Source: Silurus meridionalis (lineage: Eukaryota; Chordata; Actinopteri; Siluriformes; Siluridae). From it: DNA of 64,000 nucleotides. Within the stretch, counting starts at the first letter, position 1, and each line of letters starts with the position of its first letter. The translations under genes and the position numbers were made by a program. The notes under the pieces are model-generated. The model ran no database searches. It saw only the letters and a list, made by a program, of their open reading frames with translations, and was not told where the DNA came from. The DNA lies in assembly GCF_014805685.1 (NCBI RefSeq), contig NC_060885.1, positions 25,657,632-25,721,631 of the forward strand. The letters run 5' to 3'. Below are positions 24,801 through 39,300 of this stretch, in pieces.

Positions 24801-25920
24801 CATTTAATCCTGAACTAATCAGGTGAAAAAAAGTCATTATTTATCAAAAATGCATCAACTTCTCATATTTTGTATAACCGTGCATGTGCTGTGAAGAATA
24901 AGCTTCTGCGACTCTGAAAGCATGTTTTGGCAAGGTTTATTACTTTGAAATAAAGAAATATGATAGTTATTTTGAAAAAATATAATTTCATAATCATAAT
25001 TTGATGACAAACTTTGCATTTGACCACAAATTTATCATATGTTTATGATCAGTAATTACTTTTAAAACCATGTTTTTTCAAAATTATTACTTTAAATAAA
25101 GAATATCAAAAGTTATGAAAAAATATTCATTTAGCTCAAACAGAAAGCAGTATTCTGAAGCAAGGCAAATCTGCACATAGAGCATGCAATTGACCACAAT
25201 TTTTTCCCATGTTTAAGATTAGATTTTACATATCAAACCATATTTTGGCAAAAAAAAAATACTTTAAATAAAGAAATTCAACAATTAGTATGTAAATATA
25301 TAATTTTAAATTCATAATCTAAATTTGATGAAAATCTTTAAAACAGCAAAAACTGAAATTATCAGGTGTAGAAATTCGTCATCAAAAATGCATCAACTGC
25401 GCATGTTTTGTAAAAACGTGTATGTTCTGTCTAGAATGTGCTTCTGAGCCACTGAAAATGCGATTCCGCATGTCTCAGATTCGTAGCTCAAACAGAAAGC
25501 GGTATTTCGAACAAAGTCAAATCTGCACATAGAGCATGCAATTGACCACTGATTTTTCACGTTTATGATCAGATATTACATATAAAAGCATGTTTTGGCA
25601 AAATTATTAATTTAAATAAAGAAAATCAAAAGTTATGAAAAAATATGTCATATTCATCATCATAATTTGATGAAAAACTATTAAAAACAACGAAAACTGA
25701 AAAAATTAGGTGTAGAAGGTCATAATTCATCAAAAGCTCATGTTTTGTAAAAGCGTGTATGTGCTGTAAAAAATAAGCTTCTGAGAGACATTATTACTTT
25801 AAATAAAGAACATCAAAAGTTATGAAAAAATGTCATATTCAAAAACATAATTTGATGAAAAACGATTAAAAACAGTAAAAACTTAACTAATCTGGTGTAG
25901 AAAGTCATAAGTCATCAAAA
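21856..25920 (+). repeat. Tandem satellite array, monomer about 340-365 bp
   Basis: The diagnostic block ending in a 'gctcaaac' word recurs near 21,899, 22,393, 22,757, 23,118, 23,478, 24,243, 24,580, 25,131 and 25,472. Many intervals are 337-365 bp, and others (494, 551, 765) fit units containing truncated or rearranged monomers. Each unit contains 'catgcaattgaccaca', 'gcatgttttggca', 'ctttaaataaagaaatatga' and 'actaatcaggtgtagaaag'. The array is AT-rich with no coding capacity, and neighbouring units differ, so it is an old or low-copy array. A stray unit occurs at 1-1,480. Confidence 0.85.
22797..22829. repeat. Short inverted repeat in satellite
   Basis: 13-base arms atgttgtatctgc (22,797-22,809) and gcagatacaacat (22,817-22,829) with a 7-base spacer. 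The right arm is the normal satellite sequence and the left arm is its inverted copy. Confidence 0.8.
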
Positions 25921-25934
25921 TTATTTTTGATGAC
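25911..25934. repeat. Short inverted repeat at satellite boundary
   Basis: gtcatcaaaa (25,911-25,920), spacer ttat, then ttttgatgac (25,925-25,934). It marks the exact transition from the satellite array into the AT-rich block. Confidence 0.8.
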
Positions 25935-26491
25935 TTTCTTCTAATTAATTATATAATAGTTTTATGAATAACCAGTAAAATAGGCAATAACTGAAGAAAC
26001 AATTAAGTGATTAAAAAAAAATTATGACATTAGGTACAATAAGTGAATAAAAAACAAAGATGTGGAATGACAAAACATGTTGAACAAAAATATGACTTTT
26101 GATAAAAAAAAAAAATACAAAATAAATGATAATTATGAAAACCTAAATTTTTATATTCTTAAGCATGATTTTATGAATAACTGGTAAAAATGGGCAATAC
26201 CTGAGGGAACAATAAAAAGTCATAAAATAAATTATGAAATTATGAATTTTCATAATCTTAAACATAACTTTATTAACAAACGTTACAAGTTTCTATATCT
26301 AAACAAAAAACAAAAAGTTGACATGACAATTCAAGTTTTGATGAAAAATGACTTTTTTCATAAAATCAAATGATAGGTATTTTGTAAAAATTACCGTTTT
26401 CATAAAAAGAAGGTAGTTCTTATTAAATTATTAATTTCATAATCGCATGCACAATTTTATTAAACAGGGTTGAGTGGTACAATGATTAAAC

Positions 26492-26573
26492 GAAAAACCA
26501 AAAGGTGACATGACAAATCATGTCTTTACAATATAAATAATTAATGATTTGTCATGTCACCTTTTGGTTTTTC
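26492..26573. repeat. Inverted repeat, 30-bp arms
   Basis: Arms 26,492-26,521 and 26,544-26,573 are exact reverse complements around the word aaaaggtgacatgacaaat, with a 22-base spacer. This is the left breakpoint of the local inversion. Confidence 0.85.
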
Positions 26574-26905
26574 ATTTATGTATTTTATTATTTTTATTTT
26601 TTATCAAATTATTCCCACGAATAAAAAAAAATCATTTTTTTCATCTTTTTTTTTTAAATGAAAAAAGTAATTTTTGTCAAAACATGATTTGTCCAGTTAC
26701 CATTTCATTTCTGTTTATTTAATGAACCTTTTAATGGTTTTTCATTAAATTATTCTCAAGAACATGATAATTCATATTAGCATTTTTTTGTATTATAAAT
26801 CTTTGTCAAAACATTGTCATTTCACCTTTTTGTTTTTCGTTGAATCATTGTACCACTCAACCCTGTTTAATGAAATTGTGCATGCGATTATGAAATTAAT
26901 AATTT

Positions 26906-27027
26906 ATTTTGCTTAAGATTATGAAAATTTATAATTTCAGCATTATTATATTGTAAAGACATGACAAATCATGTCTTTACAATATAATAATGCTAAAATT
27001 ATAAATTTTCATAATCTTAAGCAAAAT
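26906..27027. repeat. Near-perfect palindrome, 59-bp arms, 4-nt spacer
   Basis: Arms 26,906-26,964 and 26,969-27,027 pair with one mismatch. The spacer is caaa (26,965-26,968). This is the right breakpoint of the local inversion. Confidence 0.9.
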
Positions 27028-27537
27028 TACATTACAAAATTACATTAAAAACCGTTCTTTATGACTTTTCTTATTAAAAATGATAGTTATTATTAAACCT
27101 ATATATGTGGATCACAAAAGAGTTAATATAAACGTATGAATTTTCATAATCGAAAGCATAATTTGATTAAAGACTTTAAAATGGCTTCAAAGGTTCAAAA
27201 TCTAATCAATAAACTAAATAGTAACTGACAAATCATTTTTGGAGAAAAAATTACCCTTTTCATTAAACAGTTTTTTTGAACATGTGATGTTTCCATATTA
27301 TATACATTAATATATTTTTCATATTACTTACATTTATGAAAATCTGTTAAAATGTGTAATAAGTAAACGAAAACCTGTCACATGCTAAACCAGGTATTGT
27401 CAAAAAATTAACCTTTAATAATAATAAATAAATACGATAGTAATTATTAACCAATACATTTTTAAATTCTACATTTTATGAGTAATGGGAAAAAATGAGC
27501 AATTAATGAAGGAACAATAAAAAAAAATATAAAAATA

Positions 27538-28838
27538 AATGGGGAGGGTTGCGTTAGGGAGGGCATCCAGCGTAAAACATGTGCCAAATCGAATATGCGG
27601 GTCACGGTTAAGAATTTCAAACCGGATCAGTCGAGGCCCGGGTTACCAACAACCGCCACAGGTATCGTTGGCCAACAGGGTACCAAATTGGGCTACTGTT
27701 TGCCGAAGCAGGAGATAAAGTGGTGGAAGACGTCTAAAGAGGCGACAGGGAAAGGAGACGTGTAGGAGATTCTAGGTTAAGGTTAGTACTTAAAATGTTG
27801 GTACTATGCCTACCTGCTGAATGAAGAGAGGTAGCTGATATGATGGAGAGGAGAACGGTAGATATGTTGTGTGTTCAGGAGTCCAAGTGGAAAGGGAGTA
27901 AGGCCAGGAACATTGGAGGTGGGTTTAAACTGTTCTATTATGGTGTGGATGGAAAGAGAAATGGTGTAGGGGTGATTCTAAAGGAAGAGTACAGTAAGAG
28001 TTTAGTGGAGGTGAATAGAGTTTCTGATAGGGTGATGATCGTGAAGCTGGAAGTTAAATGGATGATGATAAATGTCATCAATGCCTATGCTCCACAAGTC
28101 AGCTTTGAGATGGAGGAGAAGGAAAGAATCTGGAGTGAATTAGATGGAGTGATGTACATAGGAAAGAACGATTGGTGATTGAGGCAGACTTTAATGGGCA
28201 TGTAGGTGAATGGAACAGAGGTGATGAGGAGGTGATGGGTAGGTATGGTTTTAAGGAAAGGAGTGTAGAAAGGCAGATGGTGGTAAATTTGCTAAAAGGA
28301 TGGAAATGGCAGTGGTGAATACGTACGGTTGAAGAATGGAGATGTTTAGGAGAGATTGCAGTGGAGTTTTGAACCAGATTGTTGAAGAAGGAGTTTGCTG
28401 ATACCGATCATTAAGCATAAGGGATTTGTGCTTACCTGCAGTACTTATAGGGGAATTAAGTTGAGCACTCACACCATGAAGTTATTGGAAAGAGTAGTGA
28501 AAGCCAGACTGAGAGAAGAGCTGACCATCTGTGAGCAACAGTATGGTTTCATGCCGAAGAAGAGCACAACAGATGCCATTTGCTTTGAGCATGTTGATGG
28601 AGAAGTATAGAGAAGGACAGAAGGAGTTGCATTGTGTATTTGTGGATTTAGAGAAAGTGTACGACAGAGTGTCAAGAGAGGAGTTGTGGTATTGTATGAG
28701 GAAATCAGGTGTGTCAGAGAAGTATGTAAGGGTGGTGCAGGACATGTATGAGGACAGTGTGACAGCAGTGAAGTGTGCAGTAGGAACGACAGACTGGTTC
28801 AGGGTGAAGGTTGGACTGCATCAAGGATTGGCCCTGAG
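27538..28838 (+). mobile_element. RTE LINE with internal deletions
   Basis: 5' sequence at 27,538 ('ggggagggttgcgttaggga') matches the 3,090 copy but lacks its first roughly 50 bases. The endonuclease start lies at 27,840-28,178 (VDMLCVQESKWKGSKARN, FKLFYYGVDGKRNGVGVI, INAYAPQV). RT follows at 28,395-28,863 (STYRGIKLSTHTMKLLERVV, CEQQYGFMPKKSTTDAI, FVDLEKVYDRVSREELWYCM, VKVGLHQGLALS). The element stops at 28,838, where an unrelated element begins just before the catalytic palm. Frameshifts between the endonuclease and RT make it inactive. Confidence 0.85.
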
Positions 28839-29431
28839 CAGTGTTGGGCAACGTTACTTTTAAAAGTAATGCATTACAATATTGAGTTACTCACCAAAAA
28901 AGTACCTAATTACGTTACTTTTTATGGAAAGTAACGCGTTATATAACTTTTGCGTTACTTTTGCGTTACTTGTATCTCTTTCACGCCTTACAGGTGTAAT
29001 ATAGATAATTGCCATTAAGAAATAAGTTATATTAGGGCAAAAGACATAAGTGGGCTGTACACCGGTAATGTGTAGTGAGAACATACCTTTCGCTGTCATC
29101 TCATAAAACTTTGTGCAATTCCGTAAATATGACCTCGTCTTCGTCTACATCATTCTCTGCTTCATCATTAGCTTGAAACATTCTGAACGCTTTTACAAAG
29201 TTCGCGCTATTACCAGTGACCGTGGCAGTTTATCTTCCCACAAAGAGCAAATGAGCTGTACATTTGCTCTCTATCTCCGCTGTGATGGCATCGTACATGT
29301 GTCTCCCACGGAAAACCTTTATTCTGAGCAGTCCATAGAGCTGCAGTGGTGGAAAGTCGGCAAAAGTTTTCTATATTTCTGTCTCCATTTCCATATATGC
29401 GACATTGCATAATGTCGCATATATTTAACAT

Positions 29432-29502
<71 letters not shown>

Positions 29503-29913
29503 CTGTAGTGCTGTGCTTTGCATGCAGATGTTTTTTTTTTTTTTTTAAGTGGTATTTTTTGCAGTTGACAAGAGCTTTTCACCAACACATAATCTACACT
29601 TAACCATTATTCCTTTCTCCTTTTCCTCGACTATTTCAAAATAATAAGAATACTTCCATCACAGTAATGTAATTCTCTGGTTTGCCATCCCCGCTTCTGA
29701 CCAGCTTCTGTTCCTGCGGCTCGCACGTGCACGATTCTACTTGACTACGTTCTTTTTAATTCAGTATTGATTTTTTTATGCAAAATAATTTAACTGAAAA
29801 GTAACTCGCATTACTTTTTTTAAAAAGTAACTCACGCTACTTTACTCGTTACTCCAGAAAAGTTATATTATTACGTAACGCACGTTACTTGTAATGCTTT
29901 ACCCCCAACACTG
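28839..29913. mobile_element. TIR element with GTTAC-rich ends
   Basis: Starts CAGTGTTGGGCAACGTTACT and ends, inverted, with ...cgttacttgtaatgc and CCCCCAACACTG. The terminal inverted repeats are rich in gttactttt/aaaagtaac. The interior is non-coding with a (CA)n tract and a T run. A second copy lies at 49,872-50,678. I cannot assign the superfamily with confidence. A hAT-type origin is possible, but I see no clear 8-bp duplication. Confidence 0.65.
29435..29501. repeat. (CA)n microsatellite
   Basis: About 67 bases of CA repeats inside the GTTAC-end element. Confidence 0.95.
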
Positions 29914-30692
29914 ATGTTGTTGTTGTGTACTGCTCACACAAATACATTCATTATACGTTTTCCATTGAAAAACAGTGATCTGAAATCGCTGCTTTAGACT
30001 TAGAGCTTTAGAATGATGTATAGTTAGTCATGGTTACTCTTCTCCCTATTTATTTAATCTATTGCTAAACATTAACACCTGAGAACAATTGGCTATTAGT
30101 TGCGTTCACGCAACCACAAAGCCTAAGAGGTTAAAAGATACATTTTTCACATACACCTGCTAACATTAAGTGACAACAAACTAATTGAGTCAAGAGGATT
30201 CTTGAGTATTCTACACCTGACAATGATTTAACAATTTTTTATATATTACATAGAGAATATTAGCAACGGGTCTGTTTCTTTAATCAGATTTCATATTCTT
30301 CTCACAGCTCACAGCTAACTGGCCCAGAATAGCGTCAGCATTTTTCCATCCTCTAATTGGTTGGTCAGAGGAAACTGTTACAGCCAATCTGAGTTAGACT
30401 TTTTTTTATGCCTACGAGGAAGAGAAATTGATTTGGTCTCAGACATACTTAAAAATACATTTTGAAAAAAAAAGCTAGACATTGTTAGGAGAGGCCGGCC
30501 AACCCCAAAGCTAGCTAGCTTGTCTCAGCCTAGGGTTTAGAGTTTGTTCTCTAATTCCAGAGCAGTGAAAAAGAGCGGTAGCACTGACTTACAGCCTCTA
30601 AGGAGCAGTGCAAATTATGACTATGCATCTCTGGTGAGTAGGTTGTATTTTATTTACATTTTTTAATGTTTTTACCCTGAATATGTGAAATG

Positions 30693-30749
<57 letters not shown>

Positions 30750-30887
30750 ATTTTGCTCATTCATTCCTAGAGATTCTCTATTTAATTATATCAAATTTAA
30801 ATAATTTGCACTCAACACTGGAAAGTGTAGACCCTGAACATAATGTAAATCTGAGGGGTTTTCTGAAAACTGAAAACATATTTTAAA
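29914..30887. other. Unassigned single-copy-looking sequence
   Basis: No ORF or recognised repeat. It holds a (CT)n tract at 30,696-30,747 and, at about 30,500-30,632, a moderately GC-richer stretch ending in a strong splice-donor-like ctctg|gtgagtagg. This is compatible with a non-coding first exon on the plus strand, but there is no support for what it would join. Confidence 0.3.
30696..30747. repeat. (CT)n microsatellite
   Basis: About 52 bases of CT repeats. Confidence 0.95.
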
Positions 30888-30892
30888 AATCC

Positions 30893-30903
30893 AAGATGGC
30901 GGC
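30893..30903 (+). promoter_or_regulatory. YY1-like site at LINE 5' end
   Basis: AAGATGGCGGC matches the YY1 consensus. It sits at the first bases of the LINE, as in the 5' ends of some vertebrate LINEs, where YY1 positions transcription starts. Function here is inferred from position and motif only. Confidence 0.5.
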
Positions 30904-30940
30904 GCGGCAGTAGCTTGCAGCGGCCTCGCCGGATCCAAAA

Positions 30941-31867
30941 ATGGTGCTTTCATATTTAGCCCAACCTATTACAATACATGGACACCAGAGTCAGCTGTGT
31001 TCATGTGTACGACAGCTGTGTTCGTGTGCTAGGCTAAATGCTAACCCTAGCCGGCCGGCTCTCCCATCCATTTTTCTTTCTAACGTCTGCTCCCTGGACA
31101 ATAAACTGGACTACATCCGACTCCAGCAAACCACACGGCGAGAGTTTAGAGACTGTTGCGTCTTTGTTTTCATGAAGACATGGCTTAGCGACAGAGTTCC
31201 GGAAGCCACTATCCAGCTAGACGGGCTAACCGTGTTTCGAGCCGACAGAAACACAGCTCTGTGCGGTAAAACTCGTGGTGGTGGCGTGTGTGTTTATATC
31301 AACACGGAATGGTGTAAGAACTCTGTGCTTGTTTCACGCTACTGCACATCGCTAGTGAAGTTTGTGACTGTTAGATGCAGCCCTTTTTATTTACCTCGGG
31401 AATTCACTACTGTTTACATTGTTGGAGTGTACATTCCTCAACGTGCTAATGCTAAGGAGGCATTGAGTGAACTCTCCGGCGCTATTAGTGAGCTGCAGAA
31501 TGCTCACCCCGACGGATTGTTTATTATCACCGGAGATTTCAACCATGTTAATCTCAGGACTGTGCTTCCTAAACTCCATCAGCATGTGGACTTTGCAAGA
31601 ACTGGGGAAAAGGCGGCCTTGAAAACAGCAAGGGCCAAACTGTCCTGTGCCATCAGAGAGGCAAGCGCGCACACGCAAAGAAAATCCATGACCACCTCCA
31701 ACACAGCGGAGACACCCGGCGCATGTGGCAGGGCATCCGGGCGATCACAAATTACAAGACTACAAGTCAAACCAGGCATAGAAGTCGTTCAGCGCATCTG
31801 GGAGGGAGGCATCACGGTCACAAGCAGGTGTGCTTGTGACCGTGATGCCTCCTCCCAGATGCGCTGA
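30941..31867 (+). pseudogene. LINE APE-type endonuclease, C-terminally damaged
   Basis: Open frame of 308 aa. Residues 45-220 carry the endonuclease: FLSNVCSLDNKLDYIRLQ, VFVFMKTWLSD (the E of the usual ETWL motif is K here), RGGGVCVYINTEWC and ITGDFNHVNLRTVLPKLHQH. After VDFA a deletion removes the end of the domain (the usual SDH motif is absent), and the frame enters the linker (TGEKAALKTARAKLSCAIRE) and then a palindrome. Loss of the ETW glutamate and of the SDH motif argues for inactivity. Confidence 0.75.
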
Positions 31868-31882
31868 ACGACTTCTATGCCT
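31774..31882. repeat. Palindrome, about 52-bp arms, 4-nt spacer
   Basis: Left arm 31,774-31,826 and right arm 31,831-31,882 pair along their length with a single one-base bulge. The spacer is ggtg (31,827-31,830). The right arm is the sense LINE linker (encoding a [13 protein letters not shown] stretch), and the left arm is an inverted copy of it. Confidence 0.9.
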
Positions 31883-32068
31883 TGTTTGGCTTGGACCCCA
31901 TGCAGTTTGCGTATCGTCCAAACCGTTCCACGGACGATGCTATCTCCACAACCCTCCATTTGGCCCCCACCCACCTGGATAACAAGGACTCATATGTACG
32001 AATGCTGTTCATTGACTTTAGCTCAGCATTCAACACAATCATTCCTCAGCACCTGATTGAGAAGCTCA

Positions 32069-34489
<2,421 letters not shown>

Positions 34490-34806
34490 AGGGATCACAC
34501 ACACACACACACACACACAAATGTGTGTTATCAAACAGTACTGTATAACCAAGTATACAGTAGGTTTACTGGTCGGCGCTATCATGGTTTTGTGTCTTGT
34601 CTTGTGTTGTCTGTCTGTACTGTTTTTTGTCTGCACTGTTTGCACCAGGTTGCACTCGATGCACTTTATGTAGCTTGTGTTGTGTTGTAGCTTGATGTTG
34701 TTGTTTAGTGTAGCACCAGGGTTCCGGAGGAACGTTGTCTCATTTTTACTGTGTACTGTGTACCACTGTGTATAGTAGAAATGACAATAAAAGCCTCTTG
34801 ACTTGA

Positions 34807-36254
34807 CTAAATTCAAAAAGCTACAACAGACAAGGCGGGATTAGACAAATGCTGTGAATTTGAAGAATATGAAGACTTGTAATAACTGTCAAATTGTAAT
34901 GTAGTCCGTGAGTCACTTAGATAAAACCTATGATTTCTAGAGTGGACAGAGAAGAATAACACTACATAGACTAAGAGACAACACGGACATCTTGAACTGT
35001 ATATTTATTTGTTTCTTATTTGTCATCTTTGTGTGTCATTCCCAGTTTTAAATATTCAGGGTAATGGTGGATCTAAATTACACTCAGTTACACTTGAGTA
35101 GTAATGGAACCCAATCCTATTAATGGCAGTGTAAAATATGCATTTTTTACAGTTTTATTATATAACAAAATTAAAATAGTAACTCACAAACTATCGGTTT
35201 TATTTAAAACTGATGTTTTGGTACTTACATTTGTACAATATATTACACATTTTCAGTCCTCTGATGTACCTGATAAATACAATTGAATTAGTCACCTTCA
35301 CAATCTTTCTTACATGGTATTTAAACTTTACAGTCCATGTACTGATTAAAATAAACTTCTAAATCACAAAAAGCAATGCACAATTTTTTCTAAAATATGA
35401 TTAAAAACAAAAAGGAAAGAAAAAGCATGTACAATATGAAAACTAAATGTAAAAACTAAAAACTGCCACAAAGAAGACATTTAACAAAAAAAGCAACAAA
35501 TTATACACAGACAATATTGAAAGTATAAATTGTACAAAAAAGGTCATATATTATTACCAGTGCAATATATTAAATAGGTCACCTTAAAACATATCTCTCA
35601 ATATACAAATGTATTACAAAAACATATGATTCCATACAAGTGCCCGGTATAAAACTGCAAGATATAGAACTAGGGGGAAATACTGGAGGTGACTTCAGAA
35701 TTTTACATTATAAATAAGGATCTACATCACAGTAAACAATTTCCTGGTCAGGGAATGGTAGACCAAATCAACTAACTGAATATGAACATTTGTTAAGGAA
35801 AAATAATGGTTGATTACTTTTTTACAGAGCACCACAACTGATTTAATCTATGAATGTAGGGCTGTAAAAACCTTTTGTCTTAAGACAAAAATAGGAGACA
35901 CAAAGAACTAAGTCACTGTTATGCCAGTTTATAATAGCAGTATTGTTGCCACTTCACAGAAAGGATACAGACAGGCATTTTTATTGCTCAAAACTTAAAA
36001 CATGTAAAAAGATCCTTATATGCAGTCCAATACCCTACTAGCAGAAAAAAGTACACTTAAGGGCATTTAGCTTGCAGAGGAAACATTTGTCAGTAAAAAT
36101 AGTGCTTCTTCTTGTCTGGCTCCTTATTGAATCCTCTTAGTTTTTGTGTTCCTTTTGTATCTTTATGTCAAATGACACTATTTCTGAGTTAGTTCTGCCA
36201 GATGCTTTGCTGGGTGCTGGTTAAGTGCCTTGTGCTGTCAGAGAAGCTTTCCAA
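34807..36254 (-). other. arid4b: 3' flank and 3' UTR of arid4b
   Basis: Non-coding, AT-rich, without recognisable transposons. Minus-strand AATAAA words (plus-strand tttatt) occur near 35,004, 35,152 and 35,979, so the arid4b 3' UTR may be about 0.3-1.25 kb long. The true polyadenylation site cannot be chosen from sequence alone. The LINE 3' end at 34,806 bounds it. Confidence 0.5.
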
Positions 36255-36388
36255 TCACCTGCACTCCAGTGAGACCCCAGAGTTTTGTGACGAGCCTGAG
36301 ACTGTGGGCTCAGCAAGCGTCAACATAACAGCTGCTGTCAGTGAGCTTGATGATGGCGAGGAAGAAGAGGAGTACAACACTGCTGCAC
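36255..36388 (-). CDS. arid4b: arid4b last exon with stop codon
   Basis: 134 nt encoding (S)[37 protein letters not shown] and VSLECR followed by TGA at 36,257-36,255. The serine run, AVMLTLAEP and the terminal ECR match the family's C-terminus. The acceptor is gcag before gtgcagcag, chosen because it joins the previous exon's final base to give Ser-Ala-Ala. The opposite strand is also open here but is a shadow. Confidence 0.92.
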
Positions 36389-39300
36389 CTGCTTAGGACA
36401 AAGTACTCAATTAAAAAAAAAAACACTGCCCTTTTAAAGCAATGTTAGTATTATGGATATTTAAAAGATACAAAGCAAGACATACTTGCAAATTATAGCT
36501 GAAATTCTGTACAAAACTAACCTTTAGTCAATACTAAAGGTTAGTTTTGTACAGAATTTCAGCTATAATTTTAAGGGTTCTTATATTTAAGCTATGTGAA
36601 ATAAGTAGGGTTGAATACATTTTATACATCTTTCCCTTGTTTTTAGTAGACAATTTACAGCTCACATGTTGCTGTGCAATTTTGTAGAATAGGCTCATGT
36701 GGCACTAGGTTGCACCAGCTGCATAAACTTTAACAACTGTTTCCTGAGTTCAGCAACTTTTCTTCATAAAGCTCGTAGGTGCAGCCCAATAATATCCCTC
36801 AATCCTTTCTCTCCCACATCTGTTAAATGTGTTCTAGCTTGCCTATTTATTTTACATATTTTACAAGTTTTTGATAAATTAAAACTTAAAAATTACTTTT
36901 ATGGTGTATATTAATCATAATAATCAGGAATAATCAATGCATAATGTGTTAAGATATTTTTATTACTCTCAAGATAACAACTGCTCTGTTGCATTATAGC
37001 AACAATCATCCTTTATTTGTTCACAGGGTCACTGATTTTAAGCAGTTCAATCAACTTTTTATCCCACTGTCAAGAGTCCCTTTAACAGCTTGTGAGTCTC
37101 TAAACCAATAAATCTTTTGGTATAATTATTAGTTTTAATATATAGGTATTATTTCCCAAACTTAGCACTGTGGCATTCTTTACATAAGAACATTACAATG
37201 CCTTCCAGATTTTCCTTTGGAAAAGCTAAGGAAAGCTCAAATGCCATCTGATGATACTACAAATACTGCCTTTGAAATAAATGGAAAAAAAGGAGCAGTA
37301 TATACAAAAGTATTTATTCAGTAAGTGTATAGTTAATGTTTTTTTCTCTTTCTACTCACTCTACTTTACAGTGGTCCAGTTATTTGGGAACTGAATTCCT
37401 AATGCAACCATTCATACACATTGGCCTGGTTATTCTCAGCATCCCAGTTTTAGCAGTTACAGGCTGACAGGGTTGTGGAGGCAGTAACAGAATGAGAGGT
37501 GGCAATTGACAAAGCAATGTTATGTGCTGAATCGACCAATCATATATTTTATAGTTTATAGTCTATTTTATTGCCTGTATTTATAGAATTTGTTGACTAG
37601 CTCTGACATACATTTTCTCCTGTCTGACTTGCAGTGACACCCCATGTTAACTGTTGCAAGCTGATTGTAGAAGAACGTCTCTAGTTTACGTATGTAACCC
37701 TGGTTCCCTGAGGAACGAGACGCCGCATCAACAATGCTTTGGGAATGTTTCCATGCTCTAAATCATGGAAATCTGTCCAACGGAAAGACGTGACAACCAG
37801 TAAGCTAAAAGAGCACATGCCGTGGAGACAGCGCTAGTTTCACTTTTGAACCAAAAGCCCCAACCTTCTTCATACGCAGTTCTGTGGATCTAGTGTCCAG
37901 TGCTCGGACCAGCACACCTGTGTAAGCTTCTCCTGGTCGGGGGCCTGAAAAGGAGAAGGATAGAATGCCTGGAGCACGACGGGTTATGGGACAGCTGAGG
38001 GCACCTTAGGGACATGCCTGGGGTAGCGAAAGGCACTGGCCATGCATGAGGTAAACTCCGAACAGGAGGGGTTCACAGAAAGGGCATTAAGTTCCCCAAC
38101 CCTCTTTAGAAATGAGATGGCAGTCTTGACTGTTAAAAATCTCAAGGGCTCTTCGGGCAAGGGCTCGAAGGGAGGCTTAGATGAGGCCTCCAGAACAACA
38201 GGCAGGTCAGACACAGGCACTCAGACTCAGGGAAATGTGTCACTAACGGGTTTTTCCCTAGGGACTGTTTGGCAAGCAGAGCAAGACCACCAATGTGTTG
38301 TCTGTATGGACCAGCACATGATGGTCCCTTAGGTCCCGGACGTCATGGAGGTAGTGACGTAGGTTGCAAGGAACGTTCATCCAGCTTGCTCACGGGGACG
38401 TGGTTTCTGCTTATTAGCCCCCAAGCAATATCCATCTTGGCAAAAGATGAAAAGGCGTGCTTCCAAACCTTTAAAGAAAGCGCTGGCTCTGGCAGGTACG
38501 GCAAAAGTAAGGGACCGGCCCATTTTCAAACCCTCTACCAGATCCAAATGTGACCCCCATGACCTTAGTCGCCACAATGCCTAGGCGGAAGCGGGGCCAG
38601 AACCGTGAGGATTGGGAGCACCCTCCACGAAGAGAACTCTCCTGGAGTAGATCGTCCGCATGGACATACGGGTGCAATGCGGTCAGCCGGCTCCCTCAAG
38701 AGCTGACCGAGATAAGCCAGACATAGCCTAAATGACTGCTTGTTTTAATAATTCCTTCTTTCCATTCTTTTTTTACATTTTTTTTTTTTACTGCTTACCA
38801 ATACCCACTTTGGCATTTTCGGCAACACAGACAAACACAGAGCGCTTCCTGAACAAACAGAAGCTAGTGCTGTCGCCACGGCATGTGCTTTTATAGCTTC
38901 CTGGTGACGTCACGTCTTCCTGTTGGACAGATTACAGATTACCTGTCGGAAGCATTCCCAAAGCGTTGTTGACGCAGCTCGAGTTCCTGAAATGCAACTA
39001 TATTTATTTCATCTGTGAAGGAGGAAAAATTACAATTAAAGACTACTTATTTTATAATGTATATCACATAACATTTGAGAGAGAGGCTTTCTAAATTTGA
39101 GTCATGCAAATTGAACCATACATCTATAGCATTTTCAAAGGCAAAAAAGTATTTGACTTGGCAAAATTATTTAGGTTAAGCCTAAGTGATTGTGTATTCA
39201 CATTGTAAAGATTAAATGAAAGACAACAGGTCAACTGGATATTAAACAGCTGCATTATAGTTCTGACAGTACATTCAGATGTCATGCAATTAGATCACAG

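Larger units (their letters stand above)
25921..27537. repeat. AT-rich degenerate repeat block with local inversion
   Basis: Collinear with the 1,980-3,020 block at both ends, but 26,540-26,965 runs in the opposite direction. Read as the reverse complement, it matches 2,340-2,800. The inversion is bracketed by inverted repeats at 26,492-26,573 and 26,906-27,027. No genes. It leads into an RTE element through the same AT-rich junction as at 3,020. Confidence 0.7.

Noticed and set aside
21856..25920. CRISPR-like or regulatory repeat array
   Set aside because: Units of about 360 bp without spacers in a vertebrate genome are ordinary satellite.
28395..28863. Intact RTE reverse transcriptase gene
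   Set aside because: The frame stops before the catalytic palm because another element begins at 28,839.
36202..36396. Plus-strand frame ending [13 protein letters not shown]
   Set aside because: It is the antisense shadow of the last arid4b exon, whose minus-strand reading matches the family C-terminus.
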